NCBI RefSeq assembly: GCF_900167115.1
Contig: NZ_FUXZ01000011.1
Span: forward strand, 1 to 64,000
Length of the DNA stretch: 64,000 nucleotides
Source: Eubacterium uniforme
Lineage (GTDB): Bacteria > Bacillota > Clostridia > Lachnospirales > Lachnospiraceae
Reading direction: 5' to 3'
Under the pieces are notes generated by a model. That model did no database searches. It had not been told where the DNA came from and worked only from the letters and a program-made list of their open reading frames with translations. Below, one piece after another: positions 45,563 through 54,996 of this stretch (the first letter of the stretch is position 1; every line of letters begins with the position of its first letter). Position numbers and translations under genes: made by a program.

Positions 45563-48166
45563 CTACTTGCCGTAATAAGCCTTAAGATACATATCCTTGA
45601 TTTCCTTCATAAGTGGATATCTTGGGTTTGCACCAGTACACTGGTCATCAAATGCATCTTCTACCATCTGATCAAGAGTAGCAAGGAATTCCTTCTCATC
45701 TACGCCATAATCCTTGATTGTCTTCTTGATACCAATCTGCTTCTTAAGTTTTTCGATGCCCTTAATGAAGTTTTCAAATACTTCCTTGTCATCCTTACCT
45801 GTAAATCCGCAGAATCTACCACATTCAGCATATCTAGCTAATGTGTGTGGATACTGATACTGTGAGAATGTACCCATCTTTGTAGGTGTTTCTGATGCAT
45901 TAAATCTCATAACATCTGTAATTAAAAGTGCGTTAGCTATACCATGTGGAAGGTGATGATATGCACCAAGTTTATGTGCCATAGAGTGACATACACCTAA
46001 GAATGCATTAGCAAATGCCATACCAGCAAGTGTAGATGCATCTGCCATCTTGCTACGAGCTTCAACGTTAGTTCCGTCTTCATATGCTGTAGGAAGATAT
46101 TCAAAGATATTCTTCATACTCTTAAGTGCAAGACCATCTGTGTAGTCTGTTGCCATAATTGAAGCGTATGCTTCAAGGTCATGTGTTAATGCATCAATAC
46201 CTGATGCAGATGTTAAGCCCTTAGGCTGAGTCATCATGTTATCAGTATCAATAATTGCCATATTTGGCATAAGTTCGTAATCAGCGAGTGGGTATTTGCT
46301 GCCAGTCTTTTCATCTGTAATAACAGCAAATGGTGTAACTTCTGAACCTGTACCTGAAGATGTTGGAATAGCTACAAAGTAAGCCTTCTCACCCATCTTA
46401 GGGAATGTATAGATTCTCTTTCTAATATCACAGAATCTCATAGCCATATCCATGAAGTCTGCTTCTGGATGTTCATATAATACCCACATAATCTTAGCAG
46501 CATCCATTGCTGAACCACCACCAAGTGCGATGATTGTATCTGGTTCAAAGCTTCTCATCTGTTCAACACCTTCTAAAGCATTTGCTAAAGTTGGATCTGG
46601 CTGAACATTGTAGAATGTTGTATGAACGATACCCATTTCATCAAGTTTATCTGTAATAGCTTTTGAATTTCCATTCTTATATAAGAAAGTATCTGTAACA
46701 ATAAATGCTCTCTTCTTACCCATAACGTTTTTAAGTTCATCAAGGGCAACTGGCATACATCCTTTTTTGAAGTATACCTTTTCAGGTGTTCTGAACCATA
46801 ACATATTCTCTCTCCTTTCAGCAACTGTCTTAATATTAAGTAAGTGCTTAACTCCAACATTCTCTGATATTGAGTTACCACCCCATGAACCACAACCAAG
46901 TGTAAGTGATGGTGTAAGATCAAAGTTGTAAAGATCACCGATACCACCGTGTGATGTAGGAGTATTTACGAGAATACGACATGTCTTCATTGCTGCCGCA
47001 TGCTTAGCAAGTTTTTCAGTTTCATTTACGTTTGCGTAAATAGCACCTGTATGTCCGTAACCGCCATCTGCTACAAGCTGTTTAGCTTTTGCAAGTGCGT
47101 CATCGAAATCTTTTGCCTTGTACATAGCAAGAACAGGTGATAATTTTTCATGAGCAAATTCCTCAGAAATATCAACTGATTCAACCTCACCGATAAGAAT
47201 CTTTGTTTCTTCTGGAACCTTAACTCCTGCAAGTTTTGCAATTGTAAATGCGCTCTGACCAACGATTTTAGCATTAAGCGCACCATTTATAATAATTGTC
47301 TTTCTAACTTTATCTAGTTCAGCTGGTTTAAGGAAATAACATCCTCTATTCTTAAACTCATCTTTAATTTCTTTATAAATTTTTGAAAGAACGATTACTG
47401 ACTGTTCTGAAGCACAAATCATACCATTATCAAATGTCTTTGAATGAATGATTGAGTTAACAGCGAGTAATACATCTGCTGAATCATCAATAACAACTGG
47501 AGTGTTACCTGCACCAACGCCGAGTGCTGGCTTACCTGATGAATAAGCAGCCTTAACCATACCAGGACCACCTGTAGCAAGGATTGTATCTGCTTCTTTC
47601 ATAATAAGGTTTGTCAATTCAAGCGATGGCACATCAATCCAATCGATGATTCCTTCTGGAGCTCCTGCCTCAACAGCAGCTTCTAATACAACCTTTGCAG
47701 CAGCAATTGTAGATTCCTTAGCTCTTGGATGTGGGCTAATGATAATACCATTTCTTGTTTTAAGAGAAATAAGTGTTTTAAAAATTGCTGTTGATGTTGG
47801 GTTAGTTGTTGGAATAACAGCTGCGATAAGACCAATAGGTTCAGCTATTCTCTTTGTACCATATGCCTTATTCTCTTCAATAACCCCGCAAGTCTTTGTA
47901 TCTCTATATTTATTGTAAATGTACTCGGATGCAAAATGGTTTTTAATAACCTTATCTTCCACGATACCCATGCCTGTTTCTTCTACAGCCATCTTTGCAA
48001 GTGGAATTCTCTGTTTGTTAGCTGCTATAGCAGCTGCGAGGAAAATCTTATCAACCTGCTCCTGTGTATATGTAGCAAATTCTTCCTGTGCTTTCTTTAC
48101 ACGGGCAATGGCTGCTTCAAGTTTCTCTACGCTATCAACGATTTCATACTCTTTCTTTTTCGCCAT
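45563..48166 (-). CDS. adhE: Bifunctional acetaldehyde-CoA/alcohol dehydrogenase AdhE
   Basis: Reduces acetyl-CoA to acetaldehyde and then ethanol, re-oxidising two NADH in fermentation. The 867 residues join an N-terminal aldehyde dehydrogenase (nucleophile Cys in NGMICASEQS) to a C-terminal iron-dependent alcohol dehydrogenase (GGGSAMDAAK, metal-ligand region HSMAHKLGAYHHLPHG). Length is standard, and the protein should form spirosomes. Two Rex-type operators flank the promoter, so transcription should rise when NADH/NAD+ is high. Confidence 0.98.
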   Translation of the reverse strand: MAKKKEYEIVDSVEKLEAAIARVKKAQEEFATYTQEQVDKIFLAAAIAANKQRIPLAKMAVEETGMGIVEDKVIKNHFASEYIYNKYRDTKTCGVIEENKAYGTKRIAEPIGLIAAVIPTTNPTSTAIFKTLISLKTRNGIIISPHPRAKESTIAAAKVVLEAAVEAGAPEGIIDWIDVPSLELTNLIMKEADTILATGGPGMVKAAYSSGKPALGVGAGNTPVVIDDSADVLLAVNSIIHSKTFDNGMICASEQSVIVLSKIYKEIKDEFKNRGCYFLKPAELDKVRKTIIINGALNAKIVGQSAFTIAKLAGVKVPEETKILIGEVESVDISEEFAHEKLSPVLAMYKAKDFDDALAKAKQLVADGGYGHTGAIYANVNETEKLAKHAAAMKTCRILVNTPTSHGGIGDLYNFDLTPSLTLGCGSWGGNSISENVGVKHLLNIKTVAERRENMLWFRTPEKVYFKKGCMPVALDELKNVMGKKRAFIVTDTFLYKNGNSKAITDKLDEMGIVHTTFYNVQPDPTLANALEGVEQMRSFEPDTIIALGGGSAMDAAKIMWVLYEHPEADFMDMAMRFCDIRKRIYTFPKMGEKAYFVAIPTSSGTGSEVTPFAVITDEKTGSKYPLADYELMPNMAIIDTDNMMTQPKGLTSASGIDALTHDLEAYASIMATDYTDGLALKSMKNIFEYLPTAYEDGTNVEARSKMADASTLAGMAFANAFLGVCHSMAHKLGAYHHLPHGIANALLITDVMRFNASETPTKMGTFSQYQYPHTLARYAECGRFCGFTGKDDKEVFENFIKGIEKLKKQIGIKKTIKDYGVDEKEFLATLDQMVEDAFDDQCTGANPRYPLMKEIKDMYLKAYYGK

Positions 48167-48282
48167 TCCTACGGCCTCCTTATTATTTTTTATTTTCTTC
48201 TCTGAATTAAATCAGCGAATCATCTTAAATACATTAAATAAAACCAATAAATAGAATTGTTATTTTTCTTTTATGTTTTTAT

Positions 48283-48300
48283 TTGTTAAAAGTTTAACAT
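48283..48300 (-). promoter_or_regulatory. Rex operator 1 (overlaps -10)
   Basis: TTGTTAAAAGTTTAACAT matches the Rex consensus TTGTTAA-N4-TTAACAA in all but the last base. It covers the predicted -10 of the adhE promoter, a classic repressor position. Confidence 0.85.
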
Positions 48301-48319
48301 TCTTATTCTTCCTTGTCAA
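48291..48319 (-). promoter_or_regulatory. adhE promoter
   Basis: Minus-strand TTGACA (48319-48314), a 17-bp spacer and TAAACT (48296-48291), about 125 bp before the adhE ATG, leaving a long leader. Confidence 0.75.
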
Positions 48320-48335
48320 CCCTTTTTTAGAAATT

Positions 48336-48353
48336 TTGTTAAGAAATTATCAA
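48336..48353 (-). promoter_or_regulatory. Rex operator 2 (upstream of -35)
   Basis: TTGTTAAGAAATTATCAA is one mismatch from TTGTTAA-N4-TTAACAA. It lies 17 bp upstream of the -35 hexamer and 53 bp from operator 1. Confidence 0.75.
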
Positions 48354-48490
48354 TTTCATTTATATATATCAAATATAGTTTCTATTATATCTCTTTATTG
48401 TAATAATTTATATATAATTATGAGAATTTTTATAATTAAAGTTTTGGCTTTATATTTTTATCGCTTTTTTTGTGATATCAAATCATAAAA

Positions 48491-48532
48491 AAGAAGAGTA
48501 TCCTCTTCTTTAAGATTGAGAATACTCTTCTT
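48491..48532 (-). terminator. typA terminator
   Basis: AAGAAGAGTAT and ATACTCTTCTT pair, and TTTTTT follows on the minus strand, 24 bp after the typA stop. Confidence 0.85.
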
Positions 48533-48555
48533 ATAAATTTATAATTTTATATACC

Positions 48556-50388
48556 TTAACTCTTTCTAAATCCAGCTCTCTTACGAAGTGTAGGATCAAG
48601 AATCTTCTTTCTAATTCTTAAATTCTCTGGTGTTACTTCAAGTAACTCATCTGTATCGATAAACTCAAGGCACTGTTCAAGACTTAATATTCTCTTTGGT
48701 ACAAGTTTAAGCGCATCATCAGCACCTGAAGATCTTGTATTTGTAAGATGCTTTGTCTTACATACATTTACTTCGATGTCATCTGTCTTACCATTCTGAC
48801 CGATAACCATACCTGAATATACTTTTTCACCAGGTCCGATAAATAATGTACCACGTTCCTGAGCATTGAATAAACCGTATGTTACAGCTTCACCTGCTTC
48901 AAATGCAATAAGTGAACCCTGCTTTCTATATTCAATGTCACCCTTGTATGGACCATATCCATCGAAAACTGTATTAATGATACCATTACCCTTTGTATCT
49001 GTCATAAACTCGCCACGGTATCCAATAAGACCACGTGATGGAATATTAAATTCAAGTCTTGTATATCCGCCATTACCCTGAGACATATTCTGAAGTTCGC
49101 CCTTTCTCTGACTTAACTTCTCAATTACTGATCCAGCAAATTCTTCTGGAACATCAATAACGGCAATCTCCATAGGCTCAAGCTTCTTACCATTCTCATC
49201 TTCTTTATATAAAACTTCTGCCTTACTTACAGCAAATTCATATCCTTCACGTCTCATGTTTTCAATTAAAACAGATAAATGAAGTTCACCACGTCCTGAC
49301 ACCTTAAAGCTATCCATATTATCTGTTTCTTCAACACGAAGTGATACGTCTGTATTAAGTTCTCTAAATAATCTTTCTCTAATATGTCTAGAAGTTACAA
49401 ACTTACCTTCCTGACCTGCAAGCGGACTATCATTTACCATGAACTGCATAGCAATTGTAGGTTCTGAAATCTTCTGGAATGGAATTGCAACTGGATTTTC
49501 AGGTGAGCAAATAGTATCACCAATATGAATATCTGCGATACCAGAAATTGCTACGATTGAACCAATCTTAGCTTCATTAACTTCTACCTTATCAAGACCA
49601 TCAAATTCGTATAACTTACTAATCTTAACTTTCATAAATTTATCAGGTTCATGTGCATTAACAACAACTGCATCCTGATTAACTTTTATAACACCATTAT
49701 CTACCTTACCAACACCGATACGACCAACATATTCATTGTAATCAATTGTACTAATAAGTACCTGTGTATCAGCATCAGGATCACCTTCTGGTGCAGGTAT
49801 GTAATTTACGATTGTTTCAAAAAGTGGAATCATATTTTCTGGTGAATCATCTAGTTCTAAAACTGCATGACCCGCTTTAGCTGATGCATATACGAACGGA
49901 CAATCAAGCTGTTCATCATTAGCATCAAGTTCAATAAAGAGTTCTAATACTTCATCAATAACCTCTGTAGGTCTAGCTTCTGGTCTGTCAATCTTATTGA
50001 TACATACAATAACTGGAAGTTCAAGTTCTAAAGCTTTTCTTAAAACGAACTTTGTCTGTGGCATTGCTCCCTCATAAGCATCAACTACAAGTACAACACC
50101 GTCTACCATCTTAAGTACACGCTCAACTTCTCCACCAAAATCAGCATGACCTGGAGTGTCGATAATGTTAATCTTAATTCCGTTGTAATATACAGCTGTA
50201 TTCTTTGAAAGAATAGTAATTCCTCTTTCTCTTTCAATATCATTAGAGTCCATTACTCTTTCTACAACTTCCTGATTTTCTCTAAATACACCACTCTGTT
50301 TTAATAATTCATCAACAAGTGTTGTTTTACCATGATCTACATGGGCAATAATTGCGATGTTTCTCACATCTTCTCTTTTAGTTTTCAT
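48556..50388 (-). CDS. typA: Ribosome-associated GTPase TypA/BipA
   Basis: Translational GTPase that helps 50S assembly and stress adaptation. The 610 residues have G1 AHVDHGKTT (15-23), G2 RERGITI, G3 DTPGHADF and G4 NKID, followed by domains II, III and V and the BipA-specific C-terminal domain. The length matches TypA rather than LepA. It is monocistronic between adhE and the PAP2 gene. Confidence 0.97.
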   Translation of the reverse strand: MKTKREDVRNIAIIAHVDHGKTTLVDELLKQSGVFRENQEVVERVMDSNDIERERGITILSKNTAVYYNGIKINIIDTPGHADFGGEVERVLKMVDGVVLVVDAYEGAMPQTKFVLRKALELELPVIVCINKIDRPEARPTEVIDEVLELFIELDANDEQLDCPFVYASAKAGHAVLELDDSPENMIPLFETIVNYIPAPEGDPDADTQVLISTIDYNEYVGRIGVGKVDNGVIKVNQDAVVVNAHEPDKFMKVKISKLYEFDGLDKVEVNEAKIGSIVAISGIADIHIGDTICSPENPVAIPFQKISEPTIAMQFMVNDSPLAGQEGKFVTSRHIRERLFRELNTDVSLRVEETDNMDSFKVSGRGELHLSVLIENMRREGYEFAVSKAEVLYKEDENGKKLEPMEIAVIDVPEEFAGSVIEKLSQRKGELQNMSQGNGGYTRLEFNIPSRGLIGYRGEFMTDTKGNGIINTVFDGYGPYKGDIEYRKQGSLIAFEAGEAVTYGLFNAQERGTLFIGPGEKVYSGMVIGQNGKTDDIEVNVCKTKHLTNTRSSGADDALKLVPKRILSLEQCLEFIDTDELLEVTPENLRIRKKILDPTLRKRAGFRKS

Positions 50389-50478
50389 ACGATTCCTTTC
50401 AATTCTCCGCTAAAATATTTTTTCAGCAAATATCTTCTTCGGATTTTCTTAATCCTTCTTATATATAAACCCAAACGA

Positions 50479-51399
50479 CTATGATTTTATCATATCTGTA
50501 TTATTTTTCAAGTATTTGTTATGGATATTTTCAAATATAAGCGGATATATATATGTAGCAAATAATATTACAATAAAATATCTAATAACATCTATTAATA
50601 ATGTTTCTCCAAAAATATGTTTAATTCCAGATTTAATTAATAACATTATTACCAAACCAACTATTAATATGATAGCTTTTTCTTTTATGCTTTTGTTATC
50701 AGTTTTAAAATCAAGTTTTGTACTTTCTAAATACCAACCAATTGAAAGTCCATATGAAATCCCAATCATTTTAAAGAAATCATATGCATTTTCTGTATCA
50801 ATATAATTTGTTTGTACGCATATAACACCAAATGCTGTTAAACATAAACTCACAAATAAGAGTAAAAATAACAATGCTTCTTGTCTTGCTTTATATATAA
50901 TTCCTCTATCTAACAAATCGTTAAATGCATAGGTTGCAACTATTGAAATCAAAAATCCCATACTAACATCAAGTGGTGTATGCACACCTAAGTACATTCT
51001 TGAAAATGCCACACCTATAATAAGTAAAATCAATAATATCTTAGTTATATTTTTCCTAGCCACATAAGCAAATGTTCCATAAAATGAAGATGCACTTTGT
51101 GTATGTCCACTTGGGAATGAATATCCTGTTGCATCACTAAGCGCTGATTTTACTGGCTTAATATTCTTGCTTCTAACCCAAGGTCTAGGTACTCTACAAA
51201 TTATTTTTATACTCCATACCAATATCGCCGATATATAAAATCCAAATATCAATCTATATCCTAATTTTTTATCAACGCACCATACAAGTACACAAACTGC
51301 AACTATAACAATTATTTCAGATGCAGCATATGATAAAAGTCTAAACAAAAATGTTAAAAAAGGATTTCTAATATCCTGAAAGAATTCTAATACTTCCAT
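50479..51399 (-). CDS. PAP2-family membrane phosphatase
   Basis: 306-residue membrane protein with the three PAP2 motifs: KIICRVPRPW (motif 1), PSGHTQSAS (motif 2, catalytic His) and SRMYLGVHTPLDV (motif 3). These are followed by five more membrane helices not present in minimal PAP2 proteins. Possible substrates are undecaprenyl pyrophosphate or phosphatidic acid derivatives. It is followed in the opposite orientation by nothing, but on the minus strand it precedes typA with its own spacing of 90 bp. Confidence 0.9.
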   Translation of the reverse strand: MEVLEFFQDIRNPFLTFLFRLLSYAASEIIVIVAVCVLVWCVDKKLGYRLIFGFYISAILVWSIKIICRVPRPWVRSKNIKPVKSALSDATGYSFPSGHTQSASSFYGTFAYVARKNITKILLILLIIGVAFSRMYLGVHTPLDVSMGFLISIVATYAFNDLLDRGIIYKARQEALLFLLLFVSLCLTAFGVICVQTNYIDTENAYDFFKMIGISYGLSIGWYLESTKLDFKTDNKSIKEKAIILIVGLVIMLLIKSGIKHIFGETLLIDVIRYFIVILFATYIYPLIFENIHNKYLKNNTDMIKS

Positions 51400-51471
51400 T
51401 TATAATTCTCCGTTTCATTTATTTCCTATTAAAAATCATATTTTTAAGTTTTCCAATAATAATATTTATAC

Positions 51472-52122
51472 TTATAATTCCCATATATATTCATCTCCAC
51501 ATATACCATAAGTAATATCTTCCTTGCTAATAAATCTAGCCTGTGCAGATGTTATTTCCGTAACTTTGTCTTCTAATGCCTTTTCATCAGTTTTATCTAC
51601 AATCAAGTCGATTATAACATTCTCTCCATAAGTTGTTTCAACTTCATGACCACCATTTTGTCTAAGATAATATGAAATCTTACCTGCAGATGTATAATCT
51701 ACTTCTATATTAAATCTTACTCCATCGCTAACTTCACATATCTTTGCATTCTTAACGGCTTCTACTGATGCTTCTGTATAAGCTCTAACCAGACCACCAG
51801 TTCCAAGAAGCACTCCACCAAAATATCTGGTGACAACTATTACAGCATTCTTAATATTTTGTCTTTCTAAAACATCAAGTATAGGCTTTCCTGCTGTGCC
51901 CTGTGGTTCACCATCATCACTAAACCTTTTAATCTCCTGGTCTCCTTCGATGACATATGCCATACAGTTATGTCTTGCATCCCAGTATTTTTTCTTCATG
52001 GCATTTATAAACTCAATGGCTTCATCTTCAGTTTTTACTTTCTTTATAAACCCAAGGAATCGAGATTTAGTTATTACAACTTCACTCTCGCCATCCTCGA
52101 TTACATATTTTACTTTATCCAT
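51472..52122 (-). CDS. YigZ/IMPACT-family protein
   Basis: 216-residue cytosolic protein of the YigZ family, related to eukaryotic IMPACT, a regulator of translation under amino-acid stress; the bacterial role is unclear. The N-terminal domain contains KYWDARHNCMAYV, FSDDGEPQGTAGKPIL and VVVTRYFGGVLLGTGGLVRAY, all diagnostic. The C-terminal part is the DUF1949 ferredoxin-like domain. It lies 72 bp upstream of the PAP2 gene. Confidence 0.93.
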   Translation of the reverse strand: MDKVKYVIEDGESEVVITKSRFLGFIKKVKTEDEAIEFINAMKKKYWDARHNCMAYVIEGDQEIKRFSDDGEPQGTAGKPILDVLERQNIKNAVIVVTRYFGGVLLGTGGLVRAYTEASVEAVKNAKICEVSDGVRFNIEVDYTSAGKISYYLRQNGGHEVETTYGENVIIDLIVDKTDEKALEDKVTEITSAQARFISKEDITYGICGDEYIWEL

Positions 52123-52370
52123 ATTTATCCTTACATTTAATAATATAATTATTTTCCATAATATTAATAATAAATCATTTCATATATCTATATAAAAATA
52201 TATTATATATATTACATAAACATATGTATGAATCAACATCATCGCATATTATACTATATTAAGATTAAAACTTCTAGGATTTTGTATTTATTAAGGAAAT
52301 GTTAAATATTTGGTACTTTTATTTATATATCATATTTGATATAATATGAAAGTTAGGAGGAAGAGAATCT

Positions 52371-54914
52371 ATGAACTTTACGTATAAGAAGACGGTTGAA
52401 AAGCAACGTGAATTAGTTTCACTACAAAGCAAGTTTTCAACCAAATCGTTGATTACAATATTAAAATTAGGTTTATTTTGCTCATTATTTATAGTAGCAT
52501 TTTTAACATCATTTGGTATAGGAACAATTAAGGGCATTATTGATAATGCGCCTGATCTTAAATCAGTAAATATTGCTCCTAATTCATATCAGTCAAAAGC
52601 ATATAACACAGATGGTAAAGAGATTGTTACTCTTATCACTGCTGGTTCAAACCGTATTTATGCTAAAATTGATGAAATACCAGATAACTTAAAGAATGCA
52701 TTTGTTGATATCGAAGATGAACGTTTCTACGAGCATAATGGTATAGATATTCAAGGTATCGGTCGTGCCGCTGTTCAAGTTTTTAAAACAAAGAGTTTAT
52801 CACAGGGTGCTTCTACTATTACACAGCAGGTTATAAAGAACAATGTATTTGCTGGTCTTTGGGAAGGCAACCAGACATACGGCTCTTTGATTAGGCGTAA
52901 GATTCAGGAACAGTATTTGGCTGTTAAACTTGAAAAAGAACTAAAAAAAGAAGAAATTCTTGAAAGTTATTTAAATACAATAAACTTAGGTTCTAATACA
53001 CTTGGTGTACAGGCTGCCGCTCATCGTTACTTTAACAAGGATGTTAAGGATTTAAATTTAGCTGAATGTACAGTTATTGCTGCTATCACTCAGAATCCGG
53101 CTTACTTAGAACCTATTCATCATAGTGATGAAAACAATGTTAGAAGAACTACTATTTTACAGTACATGCTTAAAAATGGTCATATAACTCAAGAAGAATA
53201 CGACGAAGCTATAAACTTTGATTATTCAAAGAATATCTTAGAAGAAGATCCTAACAGAAAGTCATATTCAGAATATACATACTTTGTCGACCAGTTAATT
53301 TCAGATATTCTTAATGATTTACAGGTTCAAAAAGGATATACATATACTCAGGCATATCAGTTGCTTTATAGTGGCGGATTAAAAATCTATTCAACTCAAG
53401 ATTCGAAAATTCAGGAGATTTGTGATAAAGAGCTTTCTAATGATGCTAATTATCCAGCCACAATTAAATATTCATTTAACTGGGCTTTCTCAGTTAAAAA
53501 TTTAAAAGATGGTACTATTGAGAATTATTCAGAGAATTCAATTAAGTATTATCACAGAGTTACTCTTGAAGAACAAAACTTCAAACTAATCTTCTCTTCT
53601 AAGAAAGAATGCAGAGATTGTGTTAAGAAATATAAAAAATATTTATTTCCAAAAGGAATCCCTACGGATTCTAAAGACTATAGAGTTCTTGGTGAAACAA
53701 TTAGTTACACTAAACAGCCACAGGCTTCATTCACAGTAATTGACCAATCCACAGGTTATGTAAAAGCCATTGTGGGTGGACGTGGTAAAAAATCTGGTAA
53801 CATGACACTTAACCGTGCCACTCAAAGTAAACGTCAGCCAGGCTCTACTTTCAAGGTTGTTGGTGTTTATGCACCAGCCATTGATGAAATGGGATATACT
53901 TTAAAAACTAAGATGGACAATAGTCGTTATAGTTATGCTAACGGACGAGCTGTTTCTAACTGGGATGGTCACTATGGTGGTTCATACTCAATTAAACAAG
54001 CCATTGCTCAGTCTATGAATATCATCGCCGTTAGAACACTTACAGACATTGGTGTTGAAAAAGGTTTTGATAAATTAAAAGAATTTGGTATTACTACTCT
54101 TGTTGAAGACAGAGTATTGCAGGATGGTACAGTTCTTTCTGATAAGAACCAGGCTCTTGCCCTTGGTGGTATTACAGACGGTGTTACAAATTTAGAGCTT
54201 ACTGCTGCTTATGCTGCAATTGCTAATAACGGTGTTTATAATAAACCAGTTTTATATACTCAGGTTGTTGATAGTTCAGGACTTATTATCCTCGATAATA
54301 CAACACCTAAATCACATAAGGTTATAAAGGCCGGTACTGCTGCTCAGCTTACAGAAGCTATGGAAGAAGTTGTTAATGGACATGGTACTGCTGGTAATCA
54401 TATTCATGCAAAAGATTTACATGTAGCTGGTAAGACAGGTACAACATCAAGTCAGTACGACTTATGGTTTGTTGGTTTCACTCCATATCTAACAGCTGGT
54501 GTTTGGTTTGGATATGATGAAAACTCCGATTTAGGTAATGGAACAATATTCTACCACGAAGACTTGTGGAGCAAGATAATGGACCAGGTTACTGATGAAT
54601 TTAAATATAAAGATAAACCATTTGAATTTGACTTATCAGGTGATGATGATGTAGTTGGAATTGAGGTATGTAAGGAATCTGGACTTCTTCCAAATGGAGA
54701 TGCTTGTAAAGAAACAGAGATTAAATACTTCCCTAATGACGATGTTCCAACTAAGAAGTGTAATAAACATGGCGTACAACGCAGGTCATATAGTTCAGAG
54801 AATAATTTCTCTAATAGCACTACTGATGAATCTAGAAATAATAATAACAATGGTAATAACAGTAACAACAGCAATAATAGTAATCAGAGAAATAACAATT
54901 CAAATGATGAATAA
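52371..54914 (+). CDS. Class A penicillin-binding protein (PBP1a-like)
   Basis: Bifunctional peptidoglycan synthase: glycosyltransferase plus transpeptidase. The 847 residues have a cytoplasmic tail, one membrane helix (about 30-50), the glycosyltransferase GT51 domain (EDERFYEHNGIDIQGIGRAA with the catalytic Glu) and the transpeptidase with motifs STFK, SMN and KTGTT. The end is a low-complexity tail of Asn/Ser (about 820-847) after a Cys-containing segment. Such tails are common in Firmicute PBPs and probably span the wall. It stands alone, with AGGAGG at the start and a strong terminator. Confidence 0.94.
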   Translation: MNFTYKKTVEKQRELVSLQSKFSTKSLITILKLGLFCSLFIVAFLTSFGIGTIKGIIDNAPDLKSVNIAPNSYQSKAYNTDGKEIVTLITAGSNRIYAKIDEIPDNLKNAFVDIEDERFYEHNGIDIQGIGRAAVQVFKTKSLSQGASTITQQVIKNNVFAGLWEGNQTYGSLIRRKIQEQYLAVKLEKELKKEEILESYLNTINLGSNTLGVQAAAHRYFNKDVKDLNLAECTVIAAITQNPAYLEPIHHSDENNVRRTTILQYMLKNGHITQEEYDEAINFDYSKNILEEDPNRKSYSEYTYFVDQLISDILNDLQVQKGYTYTQAYQLLYSGGLKIYSTQDSKIQEICDKELSNDANYPATIKYSFNWAFSVKNLKDGTIENYSENSIKYYHRVTLEEQNFKLIFSSKKECRDCVKKYKKYLFPKGIPTDSKDYRVLGETISYTKQPQASFTVIDQSTGYVKAIVGGRGKKSGNMTLNRATQSKRQPGSTFKVVGVYAPAIDEMGYTLKTKMDNSRYSYANGRAVSNWDGHYGGSYSIKQAIAQSMNIIAVRTLTDIGVEKGFDKLKEFGITTLVEDRVLQDGTVLSDKNQALALGGITDGVTNLELTAAYAAIANNGVYNKPVLYTQVVDSSGLIILDNTTPKSHKVIKAGTAAQLTEAMEEVVNGHGTAGNHIHAKDLHVAGKTGTTSSQYDLWFVGFTPYLTAGVWFGYDENSDLGNGTIFYHEDLWSKIMDQVTDEFKYKDKPFEFDLSGDDDVVGIEVCKESGLLPNGDACKETEIKYFPNDDVPTKKCNKHGVQRRSYSSENNFSNSTTDESRNNNNNGNNSNNSNNSNQRNNNSNDE

Positions 54915-54928
54915 TTAAAGATAATAAG

Positions 54929-54956
54929 AAAGTCGCTAGTATAAACTAGCGACTTT
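54929..54956 (+). terminator. Terminator of the penicillin-binding protein gene
   Basis: AAAGTCGCTAGT-ATAA-ACTAGCGACTTT followed by CCCTTTTTT, 14 bp after the stop codon. Confidence 0.9.
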
Positions 54957-54996
54957 CCCTTTTTTGAATAAATTTAAGGAATGATCAAAATCTAGA

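Noticed and set aside
54838-54908. AAT/AAC-rich microsatellite-like run
   Set aside because: It encodes the Asn/Ser tail of the penicillin-binding protein in frame; it could vary in length but is not a separate element.
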